A stretch of DNA of 64,000 nucleotides from Alcanivorax sp. (GTDB lineage Bacteria; Pseudomonadota; Gammaproteobacteria; Pseudomonadales; Alcanivoracaceae), in the NCBI GenBank assembly GCA_017794945.1, contig CP051239.1, positions 186,001 through 250,000 on the forward strand, written 5' to 3'. The notes under the pieces were generated by a model. That model saw only the letters and a list, made by a program, of their open reading frames with translations, was not told where the DNA came from and ran no database searches. Position numbers and translations under genes: made by a program. Each line of letters begins with the position of its first letter. The stretch's first letter is position 1. Below are positions 7,605 through 16,017 of the stretch, one piece after another.

Positions 7605-8791
7605 GACACCCCTCCCCGCGCGGGGGTGGCCAGCAAATCCTCGGCCATGTCCCGCATGATGGCGTCGCGGCGGAACCGGGCGATGAAATCCGGACGCGGC
7701 CGGGTCACCGGCGTCAGCATCTCAAAGGCGCGCACCGCCGCCTCAAGGTCACAGGGCGCGAACACCGCCGCGTTATCAATATGCTCTTCAACGAAACGCG
7801 CCGCGTAACCGCCGACCCCGGCCCACACCGGCTTGCCCAGAGCGGCGTACTCGAACAGTTTCGAGGGCAGCACTTTCTTGAACGCCGGATAATCGTTCAG
7901 ATGCAGAAACAGCACATCCGCCGAACGGTACAATTCAATCAAGGCCTCGCGGTTGACCGGATCCAACAGGGTCACGTTGTCGCAGCCGGCGTCGGCCAGG
8001 GCCTGCTCCAGCTGCGGGCGGCGTCCGCCGTCGCCCACCAGACGGAAATGCAGCCGCCCACGGAAATGCCGCGCCAGCCCCGGCAGGATCGCGTGCAGGC
8101 CCTGCCCTTCGCCCATATTGCCGGCGTACACCACGTCCAGCACCCGCTCGCCGGCGGGCGGCGCCGCCGCCGGCGGCGCGGCGGCGAGGAACTCATCGTC
8201 GATGCCGTTGCTGAACAGCGACCAGTCGCCCCCCGGGTAGCGGGCCTGGAAGTACGGCAGAAAGCCCGGCGACACCAGATTCACCCGCCGCGCGGTGCCC
8301 ACCGTCCGGCGCTCCAGCGCCGACAAAAACGGCTTGCTGGCCCAGGCCAGCTTGCCGGGCAGCACGTCCTTCATGGTGTCGACGAAAATATCGCGGATAT
8401 CGAGGTACAGCGGCGCCTTCAAACGGCGCGCCAGCAGCGCCCCCAGCGACCCGGTCATCAACCGCGACGAGGTGGCGTACACCAGGTCGTAGCGCTTGCC
8501 CTTGCACAGCGCCATGGCGCCACGGGCATAAGCCAGAAACGCCTTTGACTGATCCACCATGCCGCTCTTGTGGGCCGGCAGCGCCACCCGGTGCACGGTC
8601 AGACGCGGGTGCTCCTCCAGCGCCGGGGCGGCGCTGGTGAAGGTGCTGTAGCGGTTGGGCAGCGTGGTGATCAGGTCGATGTGCGCGTGCGCCGGCAGGC
8701 GGTCCAAAAGGGCACGCACCAGCGCCACCGACCGGAACGAGCCGGCGGACAGATCCGGCGGGTAATAAAAACTCAGAAACAGCAGTCTCAA
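7601..8791 (-). CDS. GT-B family 4 glycosyltransferase
   Basis: About 396 residues with the two-domain GT-B architecture of WbuB-type transferases. The N-terminus LRLLFLSFYYPPDLSAGSFR is the usual donor-independent strand and glycine-rich loop. VVYAGNMGEGQGL near residue 230 and a C-terminal region PSKLFEYAALGKPVWAG near 320 hold the nucleotide-sugar-binding E. I chose TTG at 8791 because it overlaps the upstream stop (TTGA) like its neighbours; an in-frame GTG or ATG further upstream would overlap the previous gene by more than 80 bases. It is cytoplasmic or membrane-associated and adds a sugar to the lipid-linked repeat unit; donor and acceptor unknown. Confidence 0.85.
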   Translation of the reverse strand: MRLLFLSFYYPPDLSAGSFRSVALVRALLDRLPAHAHIDLITTLPNRYSTFTSAAPALEEHPRLTVHRVALPAHKSGMVDQSKAFLAYARGAMALCKGKRYDLVYATSSRLMTGSLGALLARRLKAPLYLDIRDIFVDTMKDVLPGKLAWASKPFLSALERRTVGTARRVNLVSPGFLPYFQARYPGGDWSLFSNGIDDEFLAAAPPAAAPPAGERVLDVVYAGNMGEGQGLHAILPGLARHFRGRLHFRLVGDGGRRPQLEQALADAGCDNVTLLDPVNREALIELYRSADVLFLHLNDYPAFKKVLPSKLFEYAALGKPVWAGVGGYAARFVEEHIDNAAVFAPCDLEAAVRAFEMLTPVTRPRPDFIARFRRDAIMRDMAEDLLATPARGGVS

Positions 8792-10467
8792 ACGGCGCTC
8801 CCGTCTACAGGGTCTTGCCACACTATGGCGGTTTCCAGGGTCACACCCCCGGAAAAAGACGCGACGATACACTGATTCGGCACCGATCCGCCAAACGTCG
8901 AATGCCAGCTGGCGGGCTCAAGGGTCACCCGGTCGGCGCCCCGGCAATGCACCCGCACCGGGCCGCCTGTCGGTAGCCGCAGCACGACGCCGTCGCCGTC
9001 CGGGTGCGCCTGCACCTCCGGGTGCAGATGGAAACGGGCCACGGCCCGCCCATGGGCGCCGCTGACCCGGTCCCGGATCAGCAGCTCGCCGGCGCGGCCC
9101 AGCCATTCCCGGTAATGCATGTTGTCACCGGCCAGCCGCCGGTAACCGTCGTGGCCGGCACTGACGTGGATCCGCCCTCCTTCGTCCTCGAACCGGGTCA
9201 CCGTGGGCCGGGCGCGGCGCGCTACCCGGAAGCCGGACCACACCTCGGAGGAGTCCTGGCCGTCCACCTCCACCGTATTATGCGCCGCGGTGGCGCGCTG
9301 GCGCAGGCGCTCCCGGTCGACGCCGTAGCGCGAGGTACCGGAATTCACCAGCAGGCGCCGGCCGAACAGGCTGAGCTCGAACGAGAGCGTGTCCGCGTGA
9401 GCGTGGCCGGGCTGATAGTCCGGGCCCACCGGCGCCAGGTCCAGCAGCGCCCGGTGGCCCGGCCCCAGGTCCAGGGCCGCGTAGCCGCTATCGGCGAAAT
9501 AATGCGTACCGGCACCGTCCACGGCGCTGTCCATCACCGTGCCGTCGGCCAGCCGCCGGTGGTAAGCACGCAAGGCACTCAGCGACGGCGCGATGCCGAA
9601 GGCGGCGTCGTTGAAGAAGGCGATGTCGCCGTCCGGGTGCCGCATGGTCGCCGACCAGTGCAGGCCTCGCTCCAGCACCGTCAGCCAGCCCCGCCGCCGC
9701 GACGACAGCGCCGGCGGGCCGGCCCGCTCGGCCAGGTGGATCAGGTCGCACAGATCCCAAAGCAGGGCGTCGTGATACATCGGCGACCGTTCGAAATGGC
9801 CGCCATCGGCAAGAAACTGCTCGGGTATCTCCCGGTCGAGAATCGCCAGCCCGCGACGCAGCCAGCGGTCGCCCTCCTCGCCGGCCAGGTAGGCGCCCAC
9901 GAACACCAGCGCCTTGCCGTTGGCGAACAGATGGTTGCCGAGAATCGGCCATTCGATCTGTCGCTCCAGCGCCCGCGCCTGGGTGGCGAGACTGTCCAGC
10001 CGGTGCGCCGACACCTCGCCACCCCGGGCGAACCACTTCACCAAATTCACCAGCCGCAACGACAGCGGGTAAGGCTCCCAGCCGTTGCCCGTGCAAGGCG
10101 GGTTGTCGTCAATCCAGCGGTCCACCAGGGCGGCGTTAAGCGCCTCGCGCTGGTCCGCGCCCACCGCGTTCAGGTCGTTCAGATAATGCAGGTTATACAA
10201 CCACAACTTACTGAAGCGCGGCGCGTTCCAGTCCGCCGCCGTGGCCACGTCGCCGGACTCGCCGAGAAAGCCGAAGCGGCGGCCGTCGCGGGTCGCCGGT
10301 TCACCCCAGAGGCAAGGGTCCAAAATCACCCCGCCACGGGGCCGGGTGCCACTGGCCGGCGGTACGCGCAGCGGCCGCACCCGATAATAGAGACGAAACC
10401 ACACCTGCCGCCAGCGCAGGTAGCGCACGGTGTGGAACAACCGCGCCAGCCGGCTCAAAACCGCCAC
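8788..10467 (-). CDS. Heparinase II/III-like polysaccharide lyase family protein
   Basis: A 559-residue protein with an N-terminal alpha/alpha toroid (WNAPRFSKLWLYNLHYLNDL, residues 78-98; LGNHLFANGKALVFVG near 190) and a C-terminal beta-sandwich (GHAHADTLSFELSLFG near 365, with the histidine-rich motif of the family). No signal peptide is evident, which is unusual for a secreted lyase. Members without signal peptides are found inside O-antigen and capsule biosynthesis operons, where their function is unclear: possibly editing, or uronic-acid modification. Here it lies between the flippase and a glycosyltransferase, overlapping both. Confidence 0.85.
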   Translation of the reverse strand: MAVLSRLARLFHTVRYLRWRQVWFRLYYRVRPLRVPPASGTRPRGGVILDPCLWGEPATRDGRRFGFLGESGDVATAADWNAPRFSKLWLYNLHYLNDLNAVGADQREALNAALVDRWIDDNPPCTGNGWEPYPLSLRLVNLVKWFARGGEVSAHRLDSLATQARALERQIEWPILGNHLFANGKALVFVGAYLAGEEGDRWLRRGLAILDREIPEQFLADGGHFERSPMYHDALLWDLCDLIHLAERAGPPALSSRRRGWLTVLERGLHWSATMRHPDGDIAFFNDAAFGIAPSLSALRAYHRRLADGTVMDSAVDGAGTHYFADSGYAALDLGPGHRALLDLAPVGPDYQPGHAHADTLSFELSLFGRRLLVNSGTSRYGVDRERLRQRATAAHNTVEVDGQDSSEVWSGFRVARRARPTVTRFEDEGGRIHVSAGHDGYRRLAGDNMHYREWLGRAGELLIRDRVSGAHGRAVARFHLHPEVQAHPDGDGVVLRLPTGGPVRVHCRGADRVTLEPASWHSTFGGSVPNQCIVASFSGGVTLETAIVWQDPVDGSAV

Positions 10468-11786
10468 CCCAGACCGGTCGCCATGGCCAGCAACGCCAAC
10501 AGATTAATCGCCATCTGTCTGGTTTTTTCAGCGTTGCTCAAGATCGCACCCATCGCATGCAAGGTGGCCAGGTTTCTGGAGATCACATAGACAACCTGGA
10601 AGCCGGCCACGCTGTAGGCATAGTGTTCAAGGGTCCGCACGCCGGTTTCCTCCATCACGATCAGGGTGACCACCGCCAACACGGCGATCAGCAGGCCGGT
10701 CAGCGCCGGCGGCTTCACACGTTTGCTGGTCACCGACAGGTTGCCGAACACGAACGACAACGAGGCGTACAGCGTGGTCATCAGCAGCATCGACATCACG
10801 AACAGATTTTTCTCGCTGAAATCGATGCCCAGCCAAAGGTGCAACGCCTGGTCGCCCACCGCCAGGAACAGCCAGAACCCGGCCACCGAGATCGCCGCCA
10901 GACCGGCGGCGCTCTTGCCGAGCATGCGGTGGAAAGCATCGGTGTCGCCGTCGTAATCCAGCGACGAACGGGTCACCAGGGAGGCGTTCAGAGACACCAT
11001 GAAACCCCGGCTGAAGTTGTGCAACTGCAGGAAGACGCCGTACAGCGACAGCGACCGGCTGCCCAGCGCGCCGTGCAGCAGAATCTGCGGCGCAGTGATA
11101 ATCAGGCTCTGGCTCAGGCTGTTCACGCTGATCCAGGCGTTGAACGCGAACGCCCTGCGAAACGCCTCGGGGTAGAACCAGCGCCCGGCGCGGGCCCGCT
11201 TGTCGGCGTCCACGACGCGGGTGAACTGCATACTCACCAGCAGATAGGTCATCATCTGCTCCAGCGCCAGCACCGCGCAGAACGTGAACGTCCCGAGCAG
11301 GTCACCGGCGTAGAGAAGATAGATCGCCACAACCTTGCCCAGGGCGGTAACGATCATCGCCTTGAAATGCAGATCGAGCCGGTCGCCGGCGTACAGCGCC
11401 GCGTACTTGGGAATGGCGATCAGGGTGAAAATCAAACCGCCCAGGGACACCAGCAGCTCATCGCCAATCGGCGAGCCGCCATAGAGGAAAAACAACCCGC
11501 CCAGCGCGAACGCCACCAGCCCCATGCCCAGAAACGCGGTCAGCGCGGTGACATAGAGCGCGCTGAACGACGCCGCGTCGTCCTGGTATTCGATCAGCAA
11601 CCGGGAAAGCCCCGCCGTGGACGCGGCCTGCACCATCAGCAGCAAGGTGATCACACTCAAGGCGGTGGCGACGATCCACCAGGCGTCCAGCCCGATCGCC
11701 TTCATCGCCATGCCGATGGTGAAGAACGAGACGATAATCTGAATCAAACGGCTGAGCAGGCCGAAGGACAGATTTCTCAACATCAT
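10455..11786 (-). CDS. Polysaccharide flippase-like membrane protein (Wzx/MATE-like fold)
   Basis: About 443 residues, almost entirely hydrophobic, with roughly twelve predicted membrane segments and an N-terminal LRNLSFGLLSRLIQIIVSFF typical of Wzx-like exporters. It presumably moves undecaprenyl-linked repeat units across the inner membrane. The ATG at 11786 overlaps the wecC stop codon (ATGA), so I prefer it to an ATG six codons upstream. No cognate Wzy polymerase is seen in this first operon. The family is diverse and assignment rests on topology and context. Confidence 0.8.
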   Translation of the reverse strand: MMLRNLSFGLLSRLIQIIVSFFTIGMAMKAIGLDAWWIVATALSVITLLLMVQAASTAGLSRLLIEYQDDAASFSALYVTALTAFLGMGLVAFALGGLFFLYGGSPIGDELLVSLGGLIFTLIAIPKYAALYAGDRLDLHFKAMIVTALGKVVAIYLLYAGDLLGTFTFCAVLALEQMMTYLLVSMQFTRVVDADKRARAGRWFYPEAFRRAFAFNAWISVNSLSQSLIITAPQILLHGALGSRSLSLYGVFLQLHNFSRGFMVSLNASLVTRSSLDYDGDTDAFHRMLGKSAAGLAAISVAGFWLFLAVGDQALHLWLGIDFSEKNLFVMSMLLMTTLYASLSFVFGNLSVTSKRVKPPALTGLLIAVLAVVTLIVMEETGVRTLEHYAYSVAGFQVVYVISRNLATLHAMGAILSNAEKTRQMAINLLALLAMATGLGWRF

Positions 11787-13081
11787 GGGACGGCGCGGTT
11801 CCAAAGCCCGCAGGCGTCCACCACCCTTTTACCGTCGAGCGCCTCGGCCGCCACACGCTGGAACGAACGGTGGGCCACCAGGGCCACCACCACGTCCGCG
11901 TCCGCCAGCGCCTGGTCGGCGGCGACCAGGCCGGCGCCATGCTCCGCCAGGCCCGCCGGCAACGCTTTGATGTTCGGCTCCACCGCCAGCAACGGCCCCG
12001 GGTGTTCCGCCGCCACCCGGGTGGCGATATCCAGCGCCGGGCTTTCGCGCAGATCGTCGATGTCCGGCTTGAACGCCAGACCGAAGCAGGCGATGGTCAC
12101 GTCAACCGCGCGCTTGTCCGGGTTCGCCTGTAGAAACTCGCCCACCGCCGTTTTGATTTTGTCCACCACCCAATCCGGTTTGCCGCTGTTCACGTCCCGG
12201 GCGGCGCGGATCAGCCGCGCCTGCTCCGGCGTCTCGCTGACGATGAACCAGGGGTCCACGGCGATGCAGTGACCGCCCACGCCGGGGCCCGGCTGCAGAA
12301 TGTTGACGCGCGGATGGCGGTTGGCCAGCGCGATCAATTCCCAGACGTTGATGTCCAGCCGCTCGGCGATCATCGACAGCTCATTGGCGAAGGCGATGTT
12401 GACGTCACGGAAGGCGTTCTCGGTGAGCTTGGCCATCTCGGCGGTGCGCGCCGTGGTGGTCAGGCAGTCACCGCGCACGAAGGTGCGGTACAGCTCGGCG
12501 GCGGCCTCGGCGCAGGCCGGCGTCATGCCACCGATGATGCGGTCGTTCTCGATCAGCTCGTGCATGATGCGCCCGGGCAACACCCGCTCGGGGCAGTGCG
12601 CCACGCGGATGTCGGCGCCCTCCCCCGCGTCCTGCGGAAAGCTCAGGTCCGGGCGCGCTTCCGCCAGCCAGGCGGCCATCGCTTCGGTGGCGCCCACCGG
12701 CGAGGTGGATTCCAGAATCACCAGATTGCCCTGACGCAGCACCGGCGCCACCGAACGGGCCGCCGCGCGGATAAAGCTCAGGTCCGGTTCCGGCACCGCG
12801 TCCGGGTCCGCCTGGCGTTTGAACGGCGTCGGCACCGCGATCAAAAACGCGTCCGCCGGCTCCGGTTCGGTGGTGGCGTGCAGGTAGCCCTCTTTCACCG
12901 CCGCGTGCACGGCGATATCCAGCTCCGGCTCGACAATATGGATCTCGCCCCGGTTGATGGTGTCCACCGCGTTCTGGTTCACGTCCACGCCGATCACTTT
13001 CTTGCGGCGGCCGGCGAAGACCGCGGCGGTGGGCAGCCCGATGTAGCCCAGGCCGACGACACAAACGGTGTTGAAATCCAT
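11783..13081 (-). CDS. wecC: UDP-N-acetyl-D-mannosamine dehydrogenase
   Basis: Oxidises UDP-ManNAc to UDP-ManNAcA with two NAD. The 432-residue protein shows the N-terminal GLGYIGLPTA NAD motif at residues 10-19, IAVPTPF near 97, the ESTSPVG strand near 118, and GGHCIAVDPWFIV near 272, the WecC form of the UDP-sugar dehydrogenase central motif. The C-terminal UDP-binding domain is complete. It is paired functionally with wecB, but the two are separated by the AbiE toxin-antitoxin genes. Confidence in substrate is good because WecC and WecB co-occur. Confidence 0.92.
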   Translation of the reverse strand: MDFNTVCVVGLGYIGLPTAAVFAGRRKKVIGVDVNQNAVDTINRGEIHIVEPELDIAVHAAVKEGYLHATTEPEPADAFLIAVPTPFKRQADPDAVPEPDLSFIRAAARSVAPVLRQGNLVILESTSPVGATEAMAAWLAEARPDLSFPQDAGEGADIRVAHCPERVLPGRIMHELIENDRIIGGMTPACAEAAAELYRTFVRGDCLTTTARTAEMAKLTENAFRDVNIAFANELSMIAERLDINVWELIALANRHPRVNILQPGPGVGGHCIAVDPWFIVSETPEQARLIRAARDVNSGKPDWVVDKIKTAVGEFLQANPDKRAVDVTIACFGLAFKPDIDDLRESPALDIATRVAAEHPGPLLAVEPNIKALPAGLAEHGAGLVAADQALADADVVVALVAHRSFQRVAAEALDGKRVVDACGLWNRAVP

Positions 13082-13088
13082 AAGAGGG

Positions 13089-13964
13089 TTAATCCTTGGT
13101 AATGGGGTTTTGGAGGATCAAAGCGCTGAGTTTGCGAACCTTATCCAAGAAAAACGGTGCCTTCCACAGGGCAAGGCCATGACGTTCCGCCGGTGACAGA
13201 AAAGGCTCAACGTCATTCGCCGCCTCTCGCCAGTCGATGGCGTTCACGGCTTCCATCAGTGCCGCGTCCAACCAGGCGGCATCGACCATCGGCTCCGTCC
13301 CCTGCCAAGGGCCTGCCTGTCGCAGCGCGGCCTGCAAGTGGCTCAAATTCGGCGCCACACCGCGCTTGATATACCAATTGAAGTCGAACCAGTCCCGCCC
13401 CTTCAGATAGCCCCGGCAAAGCAGAGCATGGATTTTCAACGCGAAATTACTGGCCAGGTCCTGGCTGCGCACCTCGAAATCCAGAGGAAAATCCAAGTAA
13501 TGGGATTCGAACCCACTGCCCGCCGGGGGCCGGGTATCGATCTCCAGTTTGACGCGCAGTTTTCTTCCGGAGTCGGTTTGCATAAAAGAGAGGTCCAGCT
13601 GCCGACCGATGGAGTCGTCTTTAAGCATCGCTTGCCGCACGGCACGGTCCATCTTTCCTCGATCCGAAAGCTCCGCGTGAACACCAAACTCCAGCAGAAC
13701 CTCTTTCAGCACATCACAATACGGCTGCCACTCGAACTCTCGATCCGGTTTGATAAGAATAAAATCCAGATCCTCCGAAAAGCGCGGCAGCCCATGCAGG
13801 ATTCGCAGACTGCTGCCGCCCTGAAACGCCGCCCCCTCATAGAAGTCCGCCCGCCATAACCCATACAGCGCGACTTCCTGAAGAATCTCCTTCAGAGCGT
13901 GCTCCTCTTGAAGAGCATCCGTGCACGCGTAGCGCTCCAGACGCTGACGCAACAGATCAATCAT
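13089..13964 (-). CDS. abiEii: AbiEii-type nucleotidyltransferase toxin
   Basis: Toxin of the type IV AbiE family, a DNA-polymerase-beta-like nucleotidyltransferase (DUF1814). Key features are GGSSLR at residues 49-54 followed by FSEDLDF (D65, D67), the GSx10DxD active-site motif, and LKIHALLCRGYLKGRDWFDF near 175-195, containing the conserved lysine and RDxxD. ATG at 13964 is chosen since it overlaps the antitoxin by 8 bases; a start nine codons earlier is possible. It sits between abiEi and wecC in the same orientation, 7 bases before wecC, so it is transcribed with the polysaccharide operon. Confidence 0.88.
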   Translation of the reverse strand: MIDLLRQRLERYACTDALQEEHALKEILQEVALYGLWRADFYEGAAFQGGSSLRILHGLPRFSEDLDFILIKPDREFEWQPYCDVLKEVLLEFGVHAELSDRGKMDRAVRQAMLKDDSIGRQLDLSFMQTDSGRKLRVKLEIDTRPPAGSGFESHYLDFPLDFEVRSQDLASNFALKIHALLCRGYLKGRDWFDFNWYIKRGVAPNLSHLQAALRQAGPWQGTEPMVDAAWLDAALMEAVNAIDWREAANDVEPFLSPAERHGLALWKAPFFLDKVRKLSALILQNPITKD

Positions 13965-14610
13965 TGGCCAAATCCTTTTGTAGAGCGTCAATCAAACGCT
14001 GCATGCGGCGATGCTTATACACCGCTCGTAACCTGTCCAGCTCTAAAACGTTCACCGATTTCCAGGCCTGTTCATCAATGCGCAGGCCCCGAAGAAGCGA
14101 GGTTTCTCCCGACCATTCTTCCTTTCGCAAGCAGAGTAAATCCAGCAACGCACGCAACGGCCTGGCCACCAGCGCCGGATGGCCGGACAAGACACAGCGC
14201 TCCACACCACGCAAAAAACCGCCAGGATTCAACGCCAACGGATAGAAACGGAATTCCCCAACGCCGGCGACAGTGACCAAATCCCGGCGCCGCCCCGGCG
14301 TGACCGCCTGAACCAAACGCGTTGATTCAGGAATCCAGCCGTGATGCGACAGCGCGGCTTCGAACGACACATAGGCCCCCGGATGGAGGGACTGAACAAT
14401 CACAAAAGGGTGCGGCCGGTAGCCCGACACCACCGGGGACACCAAATAACGCCCACGGCGCAGCCGCCAAAGTTCCTGGGCATGCAGTGCGCGGTTGACC
14501 AGGTTATAGCGTCGTTGATCGGTACCCCGAAGCAAACGGGCCAGCTGCTTCTCGGTCAGCACCTGCTCGGTCAGTCCCTGATCAATCAGCGTTCGGGTCA
14601 ATGTTTCCAT
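13957..14610 (-). CDS. abiEi: AbiEi-type antitoxin and autorepressor
   Basis: A 217-residue protein with an N-terminal winged helix (residues 5-60: QVLTEKQLARLLRG, then a NRALHAQELWRLRRGRYLV wing). A C-terminal AbiEi domain with FVIVQSLHPGAYVSFEAALSHHGWIPES follows near 75-100. In characterised AbiE systems AbiEi antagonises AbiEii without direct complex formation and represses its own promoter by binding inverted repeats. A perfect palindrome lies 9 bases upstream of the start codon, in line with that. The gene interrupts the expected wecB-wecC adjacency. Confidence 0.88.
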   Translation of the reverse strand: METLTRTLIDQGLTEQVLTEKQLARLLRGTDQRRYNLVNRALHAQELWRLRRGRYLVSPVVSGYRPHPFVIVQSLHPGAYVSFEAALSHHGWIPESTRLVQAVTPGRRRDLVTVAGVGEFRFYPLALNPGGFLRGVERCVLSGHPALVARPLRALLDLLCLRKEEWSGETSLLRGLRIDEQAWKSVNVLELDRLRAVYKHRRMQRLIDALQKDLAND

Positions 14611-14619
14611 AAAATGTAC

Positions 14620-14644
14620 GATACTTTCATTTATTGAAAGTATC
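14620..14644. promoter_or_regulatory. Perfect palindrome, probable AbiEi operator
   Basis: Arms GATACTTTCA (14620-14629) and TGAAAGTATC (14635-14644) are exact reverse complements around a five-base centre. The site lies between the abiEi start codon (14610) and the wecB stop codon (14652-14650). On the minus strand TTGGAT (14648-14643) and TATCGT (14624-14619), 18 bases apart, could be its promoter, so a protein bound to the palindrome would cover the promoter. Confidence 0.75.
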
Positions 14645-14649
14645 CAACA

Positions 14650-15777
14650 TTAATTGACAGCAAGATGGTCGGCGATGCGCCGGGAGGCCCGCCCGTCGCC
14701 GTAGGGGTTGTGGGCGCGGCTCATGGCGTCCCAGGCGGCCGGGTCGGTGAGCAGACGGTGCGCCTCGTCATAAATCGCCTCGGCGGTGGTGCCCACCAGT
14801 TTCACCGTGCCGGCGTTCACCGCGTCCGGGCGCTCGGTGGTGTCGCGCATCACCAGCACCGGCTTGCCCAGCGACGGCGCCTCTTCCTGGATGCCGCCTG
14901 AGTCGGTGAGGATCAAACGGCAGTTGCTCATCAGCCAGACAAACGGCAGGTAATCCTGCGGCTCGATCAGATGCACATTGTCACGTCCGCTGAGCAACCG
15001 GTTCACCGGCTCCTGCACATTGGGATTCAGGTGCACCGGGTAGACGAAGTCGGTATCCGGGTGCGCCTCGGCGAGCCGCGACACCGCCTGGCAAATGCGC
15101 TCGAACCCGCCGCCGAAGCTCTCCCTGCGGTGGCCGGTGATCAGCACCATGGGGCGCTCCAGGCCATAGGGGAAACGCCCGGCCAGTTCATCGCGCAGAC
15201 CGGCGTCACCGTCCAGGCGCGCCTTCACCCACAGCAGGGCGTCGATCACGGTGTTGCCGGTGGTGAGAATGCGGGCCTCGTCCACGCCCTCGGCCAGCAA
15301 GGCGTCGCGGGCGCTGGCGGTGGGCGCGAAGTGGGCGGCGGCGAGCACCCCGGTGAGCTTGCGGTTGGCCTCTTCCGGCCAGGGGGAAAGCAGGTTGCCG
15401 GTGCGCAGCCCCGCTTCCACGTGGCCCACCGGCACCTTCTCGTAGAACGCGGCCAGCGAGGCCGCCAGCGTGGTGGTGGTGTCGCCGTGCACCAGGATCA
15501 TGTCCGGCTTCTCGGCGCGGATCACGTCGCGCAGTCCGAGCAGAATGCGGGTGGTGATGTCGTAGAGGTCCTGGCCCGGCGCCATGATGTCCAGATCGTG
15601 ATCCGGGGTGATCTCGAACAGCGCCAGTACCTGGTCCAGCATCTCGCGGTGCTGGGCGGTCACGCACACCCGGCTGTCAAAGCGGGGGTCGGCGCCAAGC
15701 GCCTTGACCACGGGCGCCATTTTGATCGCCTCCGGGCGGGTGCCGAAGACACTGAGAATCCGCTTTCCGCTCAACAC
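14650..15777 (-). CDS. wecB: UDP-N-acetylglucosamine 2-epimerase (non-hydrolysing)
   Basis: Interconverts UDP-GlcNAc and UDP-ManNAc. The 375-residue length and motifs are standard: [14 protein letters not shown] at residues 11-24, VHGDTTTT near 95, [20 protein letters not shown] near 120-140, and [21 protein letters not shown] near 290. It is the first gene of the first polysaccharide operon. The start is GTG at 15777 (a TTG follows at once); the upstream purine-rich GAGCAG is a weak ribosome-binding site. The product feeds WecC and could also serve as the 2-epimerase for the WbpB/E/D route. Confidence 0.95.
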   Translation of the reverse strand: MLSGKRILSVFGTRPEAIKMAPVVKALGADPRFDSRVCVTAQHREMLDQVLALFEITPDHDLDIMAPGQDLYDITTRILLGLRDVIRAEKPDMILVHGDTTTTLAASLAAFYEKVPVGHVEAGLRTGNLLSPWPEEANRKLTGVLAAAHFAPTASARDALLAEGVDEARILTTGNTVIDALLWVKARLDGDAGLRDELAGRFPYGLERPMVLITGHRRESFGGGFERICQAVSRLAEAHPDTDFVYPVHLNPNVQEPVNRLLSGRDNVHLIEPQDYLPFVWLMSNCRLILTDSGGIQEEAPSLGKPVLVMRDTTERPDAVNAGTVKLVGTTAEAIYDEAHRLLTDPAAWDAMSRAHNPYGDGRASRRIADHLAVN

Positions 15778-15879
15778 TGTCTGCTCACAAAAACGCCTTT
15801 TCGCCAGTCATTTGGGGCCACGCGCCCGAAAGCCGGCTATTTTCTCATTAATCGCGACTCAATTGTAGGCGCCCGATTT

Positions 15880-15909
15880 TCCGGGGCCCGCTCCCACAAG
15901 AGCCCGCCC
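15880..15909. repeat. Half REP element between divergent operons
   Basis: Contains the GGGGCCCGCTCCCACAAG end of the REP family seen at about ten places in the window, but lacks the GCCCGCGAAAGG stem. It separates wecB (minus) from the monooxygenase operon (plus). Confidence 0.6.
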
Positions 15910-15923
15910 AAAAAGCAAAAGTG

Positions 15924-15984
15924 TTGACAGAGCTTTCACGGTTGGGGAACACTGCCGGGCACTACGTACGAACATTCGTTCGTA
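15924..15984 (+). promoter_or_regulatory. Candidate promoter and TetR-type operator of the monooxygenase/ABC operon
   Basis: TTGACA at 15924-15929 is a perfect -35 box; the -10 17 bases later is poor (GAACAC). Just downstream, TACGAA (15967-15972) and TTCGTA (15979-15984) form an inverted repeat around CATTCG, a typical TetR-family operator shape. It lies 34 bases before the first start codon (16018). The operon ends with a TetR gene, which is the obvious candidate ligand-controlled repressor. Confidence 0.6.
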
Positions 15985-16017
15985 ATGCACAAAACAGAAT
16001 AACAAGGGAGAGCAACC

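Noticed and set aside
15930..15952. Full sigma-70 promoter for the monooxygenase operon
   Set aside because: The -35 is perfect but the -10 region (GAACAC) is poor, so I report only a candidate promoter and operator rather than a firm start site.
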